Assembly (NCBI GenBank): GCA_902799355.1
Contig: CADCAG010000015.1
Location: 1 to 53,953 of the forward strand
Direction of reading: 5' to 3'
Origin: an uncultured Bacteroidales bacterium
GTDB lineage: Bacteria > Bacteroidota > Bacteroidia > Bacteroidales > Bacteroidaceae
DNA: 53,953 nt
Of this stretch, positions 9,006-16,991 are shown in pieces. Numbering within the stretch: position 1 is the first letter of the stretch; each line of letters opens with the position of its first letter. Both the position numbers and the translations under genes were made by a program. The notes under the pieces were generated by a model that was not told the origin of the DNA, searched no databases, and worked only from the letters and a program-made list of their open reading frames with translations.

Positions 9006-10122
9006 TCCATTGCTCCATGATGTACTCTTCCCTATAGCGTTCCACATTTTTCCGACCCGCTAATCCAAATTGATTGCGAATGGAATCATGCTCTATCAGG
9101 AAGCATATACCTTCAGCCAATTTCTCTATATTACCATTTTCGACAAGAATACCATCATGCCCATCTGTTATGATATCTTCAGGCCCACATGGGCATCGAA
9201 AAGAAACAACAGGAAGACCTGTAGCCATCGCTTCCACTAATACCAATCCAAACCCCTCATACCTTGAACTTAACACAAAGATACTACTCTCTGCATACCT
9301 GCTATAAATATCCGTAGCTACACCATGACATCGGACAACAGACGACAGACCTTCTTGTTCCGCTTGATCACAATAGGTTGCAGACTCACCAGGTCCGTAT
9401 ATATCTAAAATCCAGTCTGGATGCTTCTGATAGACAATCTTCCATGAATTGATAAGCATATCAAAACCTTTCTGCCAAGTATAACGCCCCACAGCAATTA
9501 CATGATGACGACTACAATCAGAATGAACCACAGGAAATTGAATAATCGGATTAGGGATGACTATAACATTGGGAAAACCACTCCACATTCGCTCATCTTC
9601 ATGAGTTAGAACCACAAATCGATCAAGACGTCGGACCTTACTATCAAGACTTCTTTTCCATAACTTGGTAATAAAATGATTAATAAAAGGCGGCAGAAAT
9701 GACTTATTAAAAACACGATAGCTTTTACGATTAAAATGGATTTCACCAATCTTTTTACTACCATCATGAACATCATTGATGAAATTGATTTCCCTGCGAA
9801 GAGTTGATACCGTTATATCAGGACGAATCTGCATAAGATAGTCTGTCAACATTCTTTTATACTTATGCGCCTTTAAAACATACAAAAACACTTTTCTGTA
9901 CAAAGGCATAGTCTGAATTATCTCAAAGTTTATGTCAAAATTTACATATTCAATTTTGGGAGACAATTCGAAATAATGCGGCAAAGAGCCATTCTCAGTC
10001 AAGACTACATATACATTCATATCAGTGTGTTCTGCCAAATAGTTAACTTTTTGACTTAACACCCTACTCATACCGTTGGGATATGATAAATCTCCTACAA
10101 TATAAACAATTTTTCTGCTCAT
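8983..10122 (-). CDS. Glycosyltransferase family 4
   Basis: This is a 379-residue GT-B enzyme. It starts with IVYIVGDLSYPNGMSRVL (5-22), a GT4 N-terminal loop. It contains AVGRYTWQKGFDMLINSW (near 210), and the C-terminal EGFGLVLVEAMATGLPVV (about 288-305) supplies the E-x7-E pair. It overlaps the upstream gene by an ATGA junction (10119-10122), which implies translational coupling. Its 3' end overlaps the LicD gene on the other strand by 23 bases. Cytoplasmic; donor and linkage unknown. Confidence 0.85.
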   Translation of the reverse strand: MSRKIVYIVGDLSYPNGMSRVLSQKVNYLAEHTDMNVYVVLTENGSLPHYFELSPKIEYVNFDINFEIIQTMPLYRKVFLYVLKAHKYKRMLTDYLMQIRPDITVSTLRREINFINDVHDGSKKIGEIHFNRKSYRVFNKSFLPPFINHFITKLWKRSLDSKVRRLDRFVVLTHEDERMWSGFPNVIVIPNPIIQFPVVHSDCSRHHVIAVGRYTWQKGFDMLINSWKIVYQKHPDWILDIYGPGESATYCDQAEQEGLSSVVRCHGVATDIYSRYAESSIFVLSSRYEGFGLVLVEAMATGLPVVSFRCPCGPEDIITDGHDGILVENGNIEKLAEGICFLIEHDSIRNQFGLAGRKNVERYREEYIMEQWIKLFDEI

Positions 10123-11252
10123 CGTATAATCTTCTCGATAATCCTAATCACCTTCTCCATTTGCACTTTCCACGACAGATGCTCCACAGTCTTTCGTACC
10201 TCTTCAGGTTTCATCTGGAAATTATCAACGAAGTCAATAATGCGTTGTATGTCAACAAGCGACTCATCAGCAGGTGCTTTCAGCACATAGGGTTGCTGGT
10301 CGAAATCACTATCCTCCTCACTATAGATGAATGGGATACCACGGGCAGCATACTCTCTATTCTTAAGGGTCTTAATACGGGTTATACCACTGCGGTGGCG
10401 TGCCAATGAACCAATGGCGAAATGACATTGGGCAAACACCTCGTCAAGTTTCGTTCCGAAGAGCTTGCCATGAAAGACAACCTTATCCTCAATGTGATAT
10501 TGTTCAATGATACTACGAAAATCATTCATCATACTGTTACAAACTCCACCTACGACATGAAAGACTACCCGTTTTTCGCCACCCAGTCTATAATACTCAC
10601 CTATACCAGTCAACACGCGATCGAAACCGTGCCAAGGGTGAACCTCGGCAACACCGATCAGATGCAATTGACTGTTAGCTGTTATCATTTGGCTCTGATG
10701 TAACGGCAACATATCGAAATCGACACCATTGCTGATACGGATGGTACGCTGACCAAATATCTGTGGGGCATCAGAGAACGTGACTATGGCATCCATATAC
10801 GATGCCAGCAGGTTACGGAACAGTTTGTCGAAGATATGCTCTACCCTATATTTCATAGGCAACGAGGCAAACTCACCATCATAGGGATAGGTGGGCACCT
10901 CCATCACGGCCCTGATGCCGTCTACCCGCAGCTGTCTGAACAAGCGAATATTAAATGGTGAAGCATTCATGAAACAGCGCACATAGACCAACTCTATCTG
11001 ATGCGTTCTGCAATAATCGTTGACACAGCGATAGTCCATGCGTTGCAGAAGTGTCGCCCAGCGGCCCCGTCCGTAGTTACGGATTACCTCTCCGTCCACA
11101 TAGCGACAGCGTGAACCATCGGCAGCAAGGTCGTAATAGCACACATGTACATCATGACCATTCTGTCGTAAGCCCTTGATCTGCGCCAGCATCTTCTTTG
11201 AGATACCGCTGGCCTCCTCAAAGCCGTGATAGGTTAGGAATAATATTCGCAT
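10119..11252 (-). CDS. Diverged glycosyltransferase family 4-like protein
   Basis: This 377-residue protein begins MRILFLTYHGFEEASGISKK, a GT4-type N-terminal loop with SGISK in place of GG. Its C-terminal half contains LIGVAEVHPWHGFDRVL and a GITRIKTLKNREYAARGIPFI stretch in the place of the usual EGFGL..EAMA..G.P signature. The first Glu of E-x7-E is not obvious, so the donor domain has diverged. The ATG at 11252 is used; a start at 11273 would lie inside the promoter. It forms a two-gene operon with the GT4 gene at 8983. Confidence 0.7.
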   Translation of the reverse strand: MRILFLTYHGFEEASGISKKMLAQIKGLRQNGHDVHVCYYDLAADGSRCRYVDGEVIRNYGRGRWATLLQRMDYRCVNDYCRTHQIELVYVRCFMNASPFNIRLFRQLRVDGIRAVMEVPTYPYDGEFASLPMKYRVEHIFDKLFRNLLASYMDAIVTFSDAPQIFGQRTIRISNGVDFDMLPLHQSQMITANSQLHLIGVAEVHPWHGFDRVLTGIGEYYRLGGEKRVVFHVVGGVCNSMMNDFRSIIEQYHIEDKVVFHGKLFGTKLDEVFAQCHFAIGSLARHRSGITRIKTLKNREYAARGIPFIYSEEDSDFDQQPYVLKAPADESLVDIQRIIDFVDNFQMKPEEVRKTVEHLSWKVQMEKVIRIIEKIIR

Positions 11253-11270
11253 TATTTTTAAAGTATGCCA

Positions 11271-11302
11271 CAAAATTACGAAGAAAAAATGGAATAATCA
11301 AA
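11271..11302 (-). promoter_or_regulatory. Promoter of the two-gene GT4 operon
   Basis: On the minus strand TAATTTTG (11271-11278) is the -7 box and TTTG (11299-11302) the -33 box, with 20 bases between. The -33 box lies within the terminator hairpin of the upstream gene. Confidence 0.65.
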
Positions 11303-11310
11303 TATTATCC
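11283..11310 (-). terminator. Probable intrinsic terminator of the MltF-like gene
   Basis: Read on the minus strand, GGATAAT and ATTATTCC pair around an ATTTG loop (one bulged base) and are followed by ATTTTTTC. It lies just after the stop at 11317. Confidence 0.45.
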
Positions 11311-11316
11311 TGTTTT

Positions 11317-12462
11317 TTATTCCGTCACCTGGTATTTTGCCTTGCGCTCACGCTTGGCTTTCTGCGGAATACCCGTAGGACCAGCGACAGCATGGACGGT
11401 TTTGACGCCGCGATAGCCATTCCAGCGGTCGTGGATACGGCGCACGTAGTCGACAGTCTCGGAGCCACGCATATAACCATTGCGCACAACAGGGTCGTTG
11501 TAGTATTCTGCACGCTGCAAGCCCAGCACAAAGGGTTCCACGTCGCGCCAGCGAGAGGCATCGCGGCCATGCTTGCGTGCCAAAGCCATCGCATCGCGGA
11601 TGTGGTAGCCTCCACCATTGTAGGCCGCCAATACAAACTTGGTACGCTCGGAACGTTCACGGATGTCGGAGAACGACTGTTCCAGTTCGGCAATATATTT
11701 CACCGCAGCAGCGATATTCTTTTCCGGATTGTAGATGTCAGCACGTGCCAAACCCAGATGGTCGGCAGTACCCGGCATAATCTGCATCAGGCCACAGGCA
11801 CCCGCCCAAGAGCGAGCCTGCGGGTCGAAGGTAGACTCCTGATAGCACTGGGCAGCCAGCAGACGCCAGTCCCAGCGAATCTGCGACGCATAACGCTGGA
11901 AATAAGCATCATAATGAGAGATGACACCACCAGCACGATTCAGCATAGGAGCAAAGATACGACGTCGGACACTGCGGGAAGAGAGCAGGAACTCCTCTTG
12001 TTTTTTGACCTCAGCCATCAGAGATGGACGATACCACTTCTTTAGTTCCAAGGACAGGTCTTCTTTATCGTTACCCACAATCCAGCCTGCGCCTTTCTTA
12101 GTAAGAGGATAGCAGATGAGATCGGCCTCACCATCTGCTAGACGCTGGCGCATCTCAGCAGTGTCACGACAAACCTCCATGCGGAGGCTGACACCCAACT
12201 GGTCAGCAAAACGTTGACAAAGCAGATAGTGCGTACCCAGATGCCGACCACGATAGTCGTAGTAGGTCTCAGGGCCAGTCAGTGTAAGGGCAATCAGTTC
12301 ACCATTGCGCTGAATATCTTCCAAGTCGAAATCATCGTCAGTGGGAATGGTATCGGTTATCTCGCCCCAGGGCGTAACGACGGGTTCCTGTCGCTTCTGA
12401 CCACAGGCGGCAAAAAGCAACAGAGCAGCGAAAAGATGGATATATATGCTGTTTCTGCTCAA
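11317..12462 (-). CDS. MltF-like lipoprotein: solute-binding domain plus lytic transglycosylase
   Basis: This is a 381-residue lipoprotein. The signal peptide ends in a lipobox LLFAAC with Cys20. Residues about 50-150 form a short periplasmic-binding (SBP3-like) domain. Residues about 190-330 form an SLT domain with the catalytic Glu209 in AAQCYQESTFDP and the GACGLMQIMPGTA motif. MltF enzymes cleave the MurNAc-GlcNAc bond of peptidoglycan with 1,6-anhydro product formation. The only usable start is TTG at 12460-12462: the in-frame codons upstream meet a TGA, and the first in-frame ATG would delete the lipobox. It is outer-membrane anchored by inference. The 3' end is rich in Lys/Arg. Confidence 0.85.
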   Translation of the reverse strand: MSRNSIYIHLFAALLLFAACGQKRQEPVVTPWGEITDTIPTDDDFDLEDIQRNGELIALTLTGPETYYDYRGRHLGTHYLLCQRFADQLGVSLRMEVCRDTAEMRQRLADGEADLICYPLTKKGAGWIVGNDKEDLSLELKKWYRPSLMAEVKKQEEFLLSSRSVRRRIFAPMLNRAGGVISHYDAYFQRYASQIRWDWRLLAAQCYQESTFDPQARSWAGACGLMQIMPGTADHLGLARADIYNPEKNIAAAVKYIAELEQSFSDIRERSERTKFVLAAYNGGGYHIRDAMALARKHGRDASRWRDVEPFVLGLQRAEYYNDPVVRNGYMRGSETVDYVRRIHDRWNGYRGVKTVHAVAGPTGIPQKAKRERKAKYQVTE

Positions 12463-12481
12463 TTTATTTCAATTTTGGGTG

Positions 12482-12489
12482 CAAAAGTA
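12482..12489 (-). promoter_or_regulatory. -7 box of the MltF-like gene
   Basis: TACTTTTG on the minus strand, about 20 bases before the TTG start. No clean -33 box is seen at the expected place. Confidence 0.45.
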
Positions 12490-12498
12490 ATCATTTTC

Positions 12499-12529
12499 TT
12501 GCAAATATCACTGAAAATGTGTAATTTTG
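12499..12529 (+). promoter_or_regulatory. Promoter of the his operon
   Basis: TTG (12499-12501) and TAATTTTG (12522-12529) are 20 bases apart. The leader to hisG is about 27 bases and A-rich, so there is no room for a his leader peptide or riboswitch. Confidence 0.65.
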
Positions 12530-12562
12530 CAAACTAAATTAGAATAAATTAGAAAAAAAGAT

Positions 12563-13414
12563 ATGTTAAGAATTGCAGTACAATCAAAAGGCCGTCTGTT
12601 TGACGACACGATGAACCTGCTGGCAGAGGCAGATATCAAGATTAGCTCAGGGCGTCGCACCCTGTTGGTGCAGTCAGGCAATTTCCCCCTGGAAGTGCTC
12701 TACCTGCGCGATGACGACATTCCACAGAGCGTTGCTTCAGGCGTCGCCGACATCGGTGTGGTAGGTGAGAACGAGTTTGTAGAGCGCAACGAAGATGCAG
12801 AGATCATCTCCCGTCTGGGCTTCTCAAAGTGCCGTCTGTCACTGGCCATCCCCAAGGACATTGACTATCGTGGCGTAAACTGGTTCAACGGCAAGAAGAT
12901 TGCCACCAGCTATCCCCATATTCTGAAGAAGTTCCTCGACGAGCAGGGTATCAGTGCTGAGATTCATGTCATCACGGGTTCTGTAGAAATCAGCCCGGGC
13001 ATCGGACTGGCCGACGGTATCTTCGACATTGTCAGCAGCGGTTCTACACTGGTCAGCAACAACCTACGCGAGGTAGAGGTTGTCATGCAGAGTGAAGCCC
13101 TGCTCATCGGTAATAAGAACCTCAGCAAGGAGAAGCGCGCTACACTCGACGAGATGCTTTTCCGCTTCAAGGCTGTCAAGGATGCTGAAGACAAGAAGTA
13201 TGTACGCATGAACGCTCCGAAAGCTCACTTGCAGGAAATTATCAGTGTGCTGCCAGGACTGAAGAGTCCTACCATCATTCCCTTGGCAGACGAAGACTGG
13301 TGCTCTGTACACACCGTACTCGACCAGAAGCGTTTCTGGGAGATTATCGGTAAGCTGAAGGAGATGGGTGCACAGGGAATTCTGGTCACACCGATTGAAA
13401 AAATGATACTTTAA
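12563..13414 (+). CDS. hisG: ATP phosphoribosyltransferase, long form
   Basis: HisG catalyses the first step of histidine synthesis, joining ATP and PRPP. At 283 residues it is the long form. The catalytic part has RIAVQSKGRLFDDTM (3-17), ADIGVVGENEFVE (near 64) and the PRPP-binding region ending SSGSTLVSNNLRE (near 157). The extra domain after about residue 210 (KSPTIIPLADEDWCSVHTVL) is the ACT-like histidine-feedback domain, so no HisZ partner is needed. It is first in hisG-hisD-hisC. Its stop codon starts a seven-unit tandem repeat that fills the gap to hisD. Confidence 0.95.
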   Translation: MLRIAVQSKGRLFDDTMNLLAEADIKISSGRRTLLVQSGNFPLEVLYLRDDDIPQSVASGVADIGVVGENEFVERNEDAEIISRLGFSKCRLSLAIPKDIDYRGVNWFNGKKIATSYPHILKKFLDEQGISAEIHVITGSVEISPGIGLADGIFDIVSSGSTLVSNNLREVEVVMQSEALLIGNKNLSKEKRATLDEMLFRFKAVKDAEDKKYVRMNAPKAHLQEIISVLPGLKSPTIIPLADEDWCSVHTVLDQKRFWEIIGKLKEMGAQGILVTPIEKMIL

Positions 13415-13461
13415 GAGGTAAGAGGTAAGAAGTAAGAAGTCAGAGGTAAGGGGTAAGAGAG
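13413..13461 (+). repeat. 7-bp tandem array (7 units) between hisG and hisD
   Basis: The units are AAGAGGT, AAGAGGT, AAGAAGT, AAGAAGT, CAGAGGT, AAGGGGT and AAGAGAG, with no bases between them. The first unit uses the last two bases of the hisG stop, and the array ends two bases before the hisD ATG. Confidence 0.9.
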
Positions 13462-13463
13462 AG

Positions 13464-14750
13464 ATGAAGATATATAGATACCCAGAGAAGAATTTATGGG
13501 GTGAGATTACGTCTCGCCCACGTCTGGACTTGACCAAGCTGAACGAAACGGTCGCTCAGGTGCTGAGCGATGTGCGCCAGCGTGGTGACGAGGCTGTCAA
13601 GGAGTATGAGCTGAAGTTCGACAAGGCCACACTGGAGACGCTGGCCGTCAGTGAACAGGAGATGCAGGAAGCCGAGCAGTTGGTGAGCAGCGAACTGAAA
13701 GCGGCCATCGAACTGGCACACCAGAACATCCATCAGTTCCATGCTGCCCAGAAGTTTGAGGGTAAGAAGGTGGAGACACAACCTGGCGTCAGCTGTTGGC
13801 AGAAGAGTGTCGCCATCGAGCGTGTCGGTCTCTATATCCCTGGTGGTACTGCCCCACTCTTCTCTACGGTACTGATGCTTGCCACTCCCGCCAAAATTGC
13901 CGGCTGTCAGGAGATTGTGCTCTGCACACCTCCGAATCGTGAAGGCAAGGTGAATCCCGCCATCCTCGTGGCAGCACGTATTGCTGGTGTCAGCAAGATC
14001 TTCAAAGCAGGTGGTGTACAGGCTATTGGCGCCATGGCTTACGGTACAGAGAGCGTACCCAAGGTCTTCAAGATTTTCGGTCCTGGCAACCAGTATGTGA
14101 TGGCTGCCAAGCAACAGGTAAGCCTCGACGAGGTGGCTATCGACATGCCCGCAGGTCCCAGCGAAGTCTGTGTGTTGGCAGATGACACTGCCAATGCCGA
14201 GTTTGTGGCTGCCGATCTCCTGTCGCAGGCAGAACACGGTATCGACTCACAGGTGCTCTTCATTACCACATCAGAACAGAAAATGACGGAAGTGCAGGCT
14301 GAGGTAGAACGCCAGTTGGCACTGCTGCCCCGTCAGGAGATGGCCAGCAAGGCACTGGACAACAGCCGCCTCGTGCTCGTCAATTCCGTTGACGAGATGA
14401 TAGCACTCTCTAACGTCTATGCCCCTGAGCACCTTATCATCCAGACTGCCGACTACGAACAGCTGGCTGAGCGCGTGGTAAATGCAGGTTCCGTATTCCT
14501 AGGACAGTATGCCTGTGAGAGTGCAGGCGACTATGCCAGCGGCACCAATCACACACTGCCTACCCACGGCTATGCGACAGCATACAATGGCGTCAACCTT
14601 GACAGCTACTGTCGCAAAATCACCTTCCAGCACCTCACGGAAGAAGGCATCCGCCACATCGGTCGTGCCGTAGAACTGATGGCAGAGGCTGAACAACTCG
14701 ACGCACACAAAAACGCCATGACGGTGAGAATAAATTCCCTGAAGAAATGA
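13464..14750 (+). CDS. hisD: Histidinol dehydrogenase
   Basis: This 428-residue enzyme performs the last two oxidations of histidine synthesis (histidinol to histidine, two NAD+). It contains the [21 protein letters not shown] nucleotide-binding stretch (about 115-135), [13 protein letters not shown] (near 204), the signature [14 protein letters not shown] (about 226-239) and a C-terminal [10 protein letters not shown] motif with the Zn-site His. The ATG lies two bases after the 7-bp repeat array. It overlaps hisC by ATGA at 14747-14750, so the two are translationally coupled. Confidence 0.95.
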   Translation: MKIYRYPEKNLWGEITSRPRLDLTKLNETVAQVLSDVRQRGDEAVKEYELKFDKATLETLAVSEQEMQEAEQLVSSELKAAIELAHQNIHQFHAAQKFEGKKVETQPGVSCWQKSVAIERVGLYIPGGTAPLFSTVLMLATPAKIAGCQEIVLCTPPNREGKVNPAILVAARIAGVSKIFKAGGVQAIGAMAYGTESVPKVFKIFGPGNQYVMAAKQQVSLDEVAIDMPAGPSEVCVLADDTANAEFVAADLLSQAEHGIDSQVLFITTSEQKMTEVQAEVERQLALLPRQEMASKALDNSRLVLVNSVDEMIALSNVYAPEHLIIQTADYEQLAERVVNAGSVFLGQYACESAGDYASGTNHTLPTHGYATAYNGVNLDSYCRKITFQHLTEEGIRHIGRAVELMAEAEQLDAHKNAMTVRINSLKK

Positions 14751-15781
14751 AACCATTAGAACAGTTAGTCAGAAAGAATATCTGGAGTCTGGCTCCATAT
14801 AGCAGTGCTCGTGACGAATACTCTGGCAAAGAGGCTCACGTATTCCTCGATGCCAACGAGAATCCGTATAATGCCCCATACAACCGCTATCCCGACCCAC
14901 TGCAACGTGAGGTCAAGAATCTGTTGGAGCGCGTAAAAGGTGTACCCTCAGAGAATATCTTCCTGGGCAATGGCAGTGACGAGGCCATCGACCTTCCCTA
15001 CCGCATCTTCTGCGAGCCCGGTCGCGACAATGTGGTGAGTATCGCTCCCACCTACGGCATGTATCAGGTTTGTGCCGACATCAACGACATCGAGTGTCGC
15101 CAAGTTCTACTTGACGACAACTTCCAACTGCATGCTGACGCTGTTCTCAAGGCTTGCGACGAACACACAAAGATTATCTGGCTGTGTTCGCCCAATAACC
15201 CCACAGGAAATTCGCTGAATCGCGACGAGATCCTGAAGGTCATCAAGGGCTTTGAGGGTATCGTCATTGTTGACGAAGCCTACATAGACTTTGCCCATCA
15301 GCTGTCGCTGCGCCAGGAGTTGCCCACACACCCCAACCTCATTATTCTGCAAACCATGTCGAAGGCATGGGGCTCAGCAGCCATCCGTCTGGGAATGGCT
15401 TTCGCCTCCAAGGAGATTATCGCTATATATAATAAGGTAAAGTATCCGTATAATGTCAACCAACTCACACAGCAGCAGGCTATGGAGATGTTGAAAGACC
15501 CCTTCGAGGTGGACAAAACGGTGAAAATACTGCTGCAGGAGCGTAACAGACTGATGCAGTCCTTCAGTGAGCTACCCATCTGTGAGCATATCTATCCCAC
15601 AGATGCCAACTTCTTCCTGACACGCGTGACCGATGCCACCCGCATCTATAACTATCTGGTGGACAAGGGCATCATCGTTCGCAACCGTTCACGCATCCAA
15701 CTCTGTCAGAACTGTCTGCGCATCACCATTGGTACACGTACGGAGAACAATGAGTTGCTCAGTGCCCTCAGACAATATTAG
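14747..15781 (+). CDS. hisC: Histidinol-phosphate aminotransferase
   Basis: This is a 344-residue fold-type I PLP enzyme converting imidazole-acetol phosphate to histidinol phosphate. Visible features are NENPY (37-41), [10 protein letters not shown] (74-83), CSPNNPTGN (147-155), VDEAYIDF (175-182), and the PLP Schiff-base lysine Lys206 in [13 protein letters not shown]. The C-terminal Arg contacts the phosphate substrate ([11 protein letters not shown]). It overlaps hisD by 4 bases, and its last 32 bases overlap the start of the T9SS plug gene. The usual next gene, hisB, is not here. Confidence 0.95.
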   Translation: MKPLEQLVRKNIWSLAPYSSARDEYSGKEAHVFLDANENPYNAPYNRYPDPLQREVKNLLERVKGVPSENIFLGNGSDEAIDLPYRIFCEPGRDNVVSIAPTYGMYQVCADINDIECRQVLLDDNFQLHADAVLKACDEHTKIIWLCSPNNPTGNSLNRDEILKVIKGFEGIVIVDEAYIDFAHQLSLRQELPTHPNLIILQTMSKAWGSAAIRLGMAFASKEIIAIYNKVKYPYNVNQLTQQQAMEMLKDPFEVDKTVKILLQERNRLMQSFSELPICEHIYPTDANFFLTRVTDATRIYNYLVDKGIIVRNRSRIQLCQNCLRITIGTRTENNELLSALRQY

Positions 15782-16991
15782 AGTATCACTCATCACGCTG
15801 TTGCTGATGGTGACGCTGGCGGCATGGGGTGAAAACCGTATCTTCTCACCCCGTGTCAAGACGCTGACCAGCATGGTAGGCTCTGACTGGCAGAACCGTC
15901 CGGTAATGACGCTGGACAGCGACGACGTACTATACATCGGCTTCGACGAGTTCTCACACAACTACCACCGTCTGACCTGTCACCTCGACCACTGCGAGGC
16001 CGACTGGAGCGTGTCGGAAGACATCTTTGAGAGCGACTGGCTGCAAGGATTCAACGACTGGCAGATTGACGACTACCAGAACTCCATCAACACCACCGTA
16101 TTGTATACCCACTACCAGTTCACTATTCCCAATGACCGCTGTCAGTTGAAGATGAGCGGCAACTACCGCTTGACCATCTTTGACGAAGACAATGCCGACG
16201 AGAAACTGCTGGAGGTAGAATTCTACGTCGTAGAACCACTTATGACAGTAGGTATGGAGGCAACCACCAATACAGATATCGACCATAACGACAGTCATCA
16301 GCAGTTGTCGTTCAGCGTGAACTATAACAACCTGCGCATCACCAACATCAGTGAGCAGCTGCAGACCGTCGTCATGCAAAACTGGCAGGAGCGCGACGCC
16401 CGCCGCAACATCCAGCCCAACCACATCACCACACGCGGCCTACTGTGGCAGCACAACCGCCAACTAATCTTTGATGGCGGCAACGAATACCATAAGTTTG
16501 AGGTGCTCGACGTCAGTCATCCCACCATGGGAATAGACCGCATCTCATGGGATGGCACCTATTATCAGGTCTATCCCTTCCCCGCCTTCACTTTCAAGAA
16601 CTATCTCACCGATATGGATGCCGACGGTGCCTTCCTCATCCGCAACAGCGACCGCTCTGAATCGGACTATACCTGTGACTATGTATGGGTGAACTACGAG
16701 CTGCAGGCCTCCTATCAGGGAGAGTTGTATATCGATGGACAGTGGGCTACGGATGAGGACAAAGAACACTACCGTATGCGGTATGACGGCGAACGGAAAG
16801 TGTATTACACGTCACTATTGCAAAAGCAGGGATACTATAACTACCGCTTTATCAGCGCCGACCGACAGATACCACCCTCGGAAGGCAATTTCTACCAGAC
16901 AGAGAACCGCTATCAGGTCTTGGTATATTATAAAGAGGTGGGTGGTCGCACATGGCGACTGGTAGGCTACAAGTCGTTGGAGCTGCGATAG
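15750..16991 (+). CDS. Type IX secretion system plug protein (DUF5103)
   Basis: This 413-residue secreted protein belongs to the DUF5103 family. In T9SS work, members bind and plug the SprA/Sov outer-membrane translocon. After a signal peptide ([15 protein letters not shown], about 12-26) it starts [21 protein letters not shown], the family opening about secondary ligands. [13 protein letters not shown] and the long beta-rich stretch with [11 protein letters not shown] and [11 protein letters not shown]-like strands follow. I chose the ATG at 15750 because it gives a clean signal peptide; longer starts run through hisC. It is co-transcribed with hisC by overlap. Its end overlaps the convergent regulator gene by 25 bases. 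Confidence 0.85.
   Translation: MSCSVPSDNIRVSLITLLLMVTLAAWGENRIFSPRVKTLTSMVGSDWQNRPVMTLDSDDVLYIGFDEFSHNYHRLTCHLDHCEADWSVSEDIFESDWLQGFNDWQIDDYQNSINTTVLYTHYQFTIPNDRCQLKMSGNYRLTIFDEDNADEKLLEVEFYVVEPLMTVGMEATTNTDIDHNDSHQQLSFSVNYNNLRITNISEQLQTVVMQNWQERDARRNIQPNHITTRGLLWQHNRQLIFDGGNEYHKFEVLDVSHPTMGIDRISWDGTYYQVYPFPAFTFKNYLTDMDADGAFLIRNSDRSESDYTCDYVWVNYELQASYQGELYIDGQWATDEDKEHYRMRYDGERKVYYTSLLQKQGYYNYRFISADRQIPPSEGNFYQTENRYQVLVYYKEVGGRTWRLVGYKSLELR

Noticed and set aside
12530-12562. his leader-peptide attenuator
   Set aside because: Only about 27 leader bases exist; no His codon run or terminator hairpin.
15633-15749. Longer N-terminus of the T9SS plug gene
   Set aside because: It would run through hisC and put the signal peptide inside; the ATG at 15750 gives a proper one.
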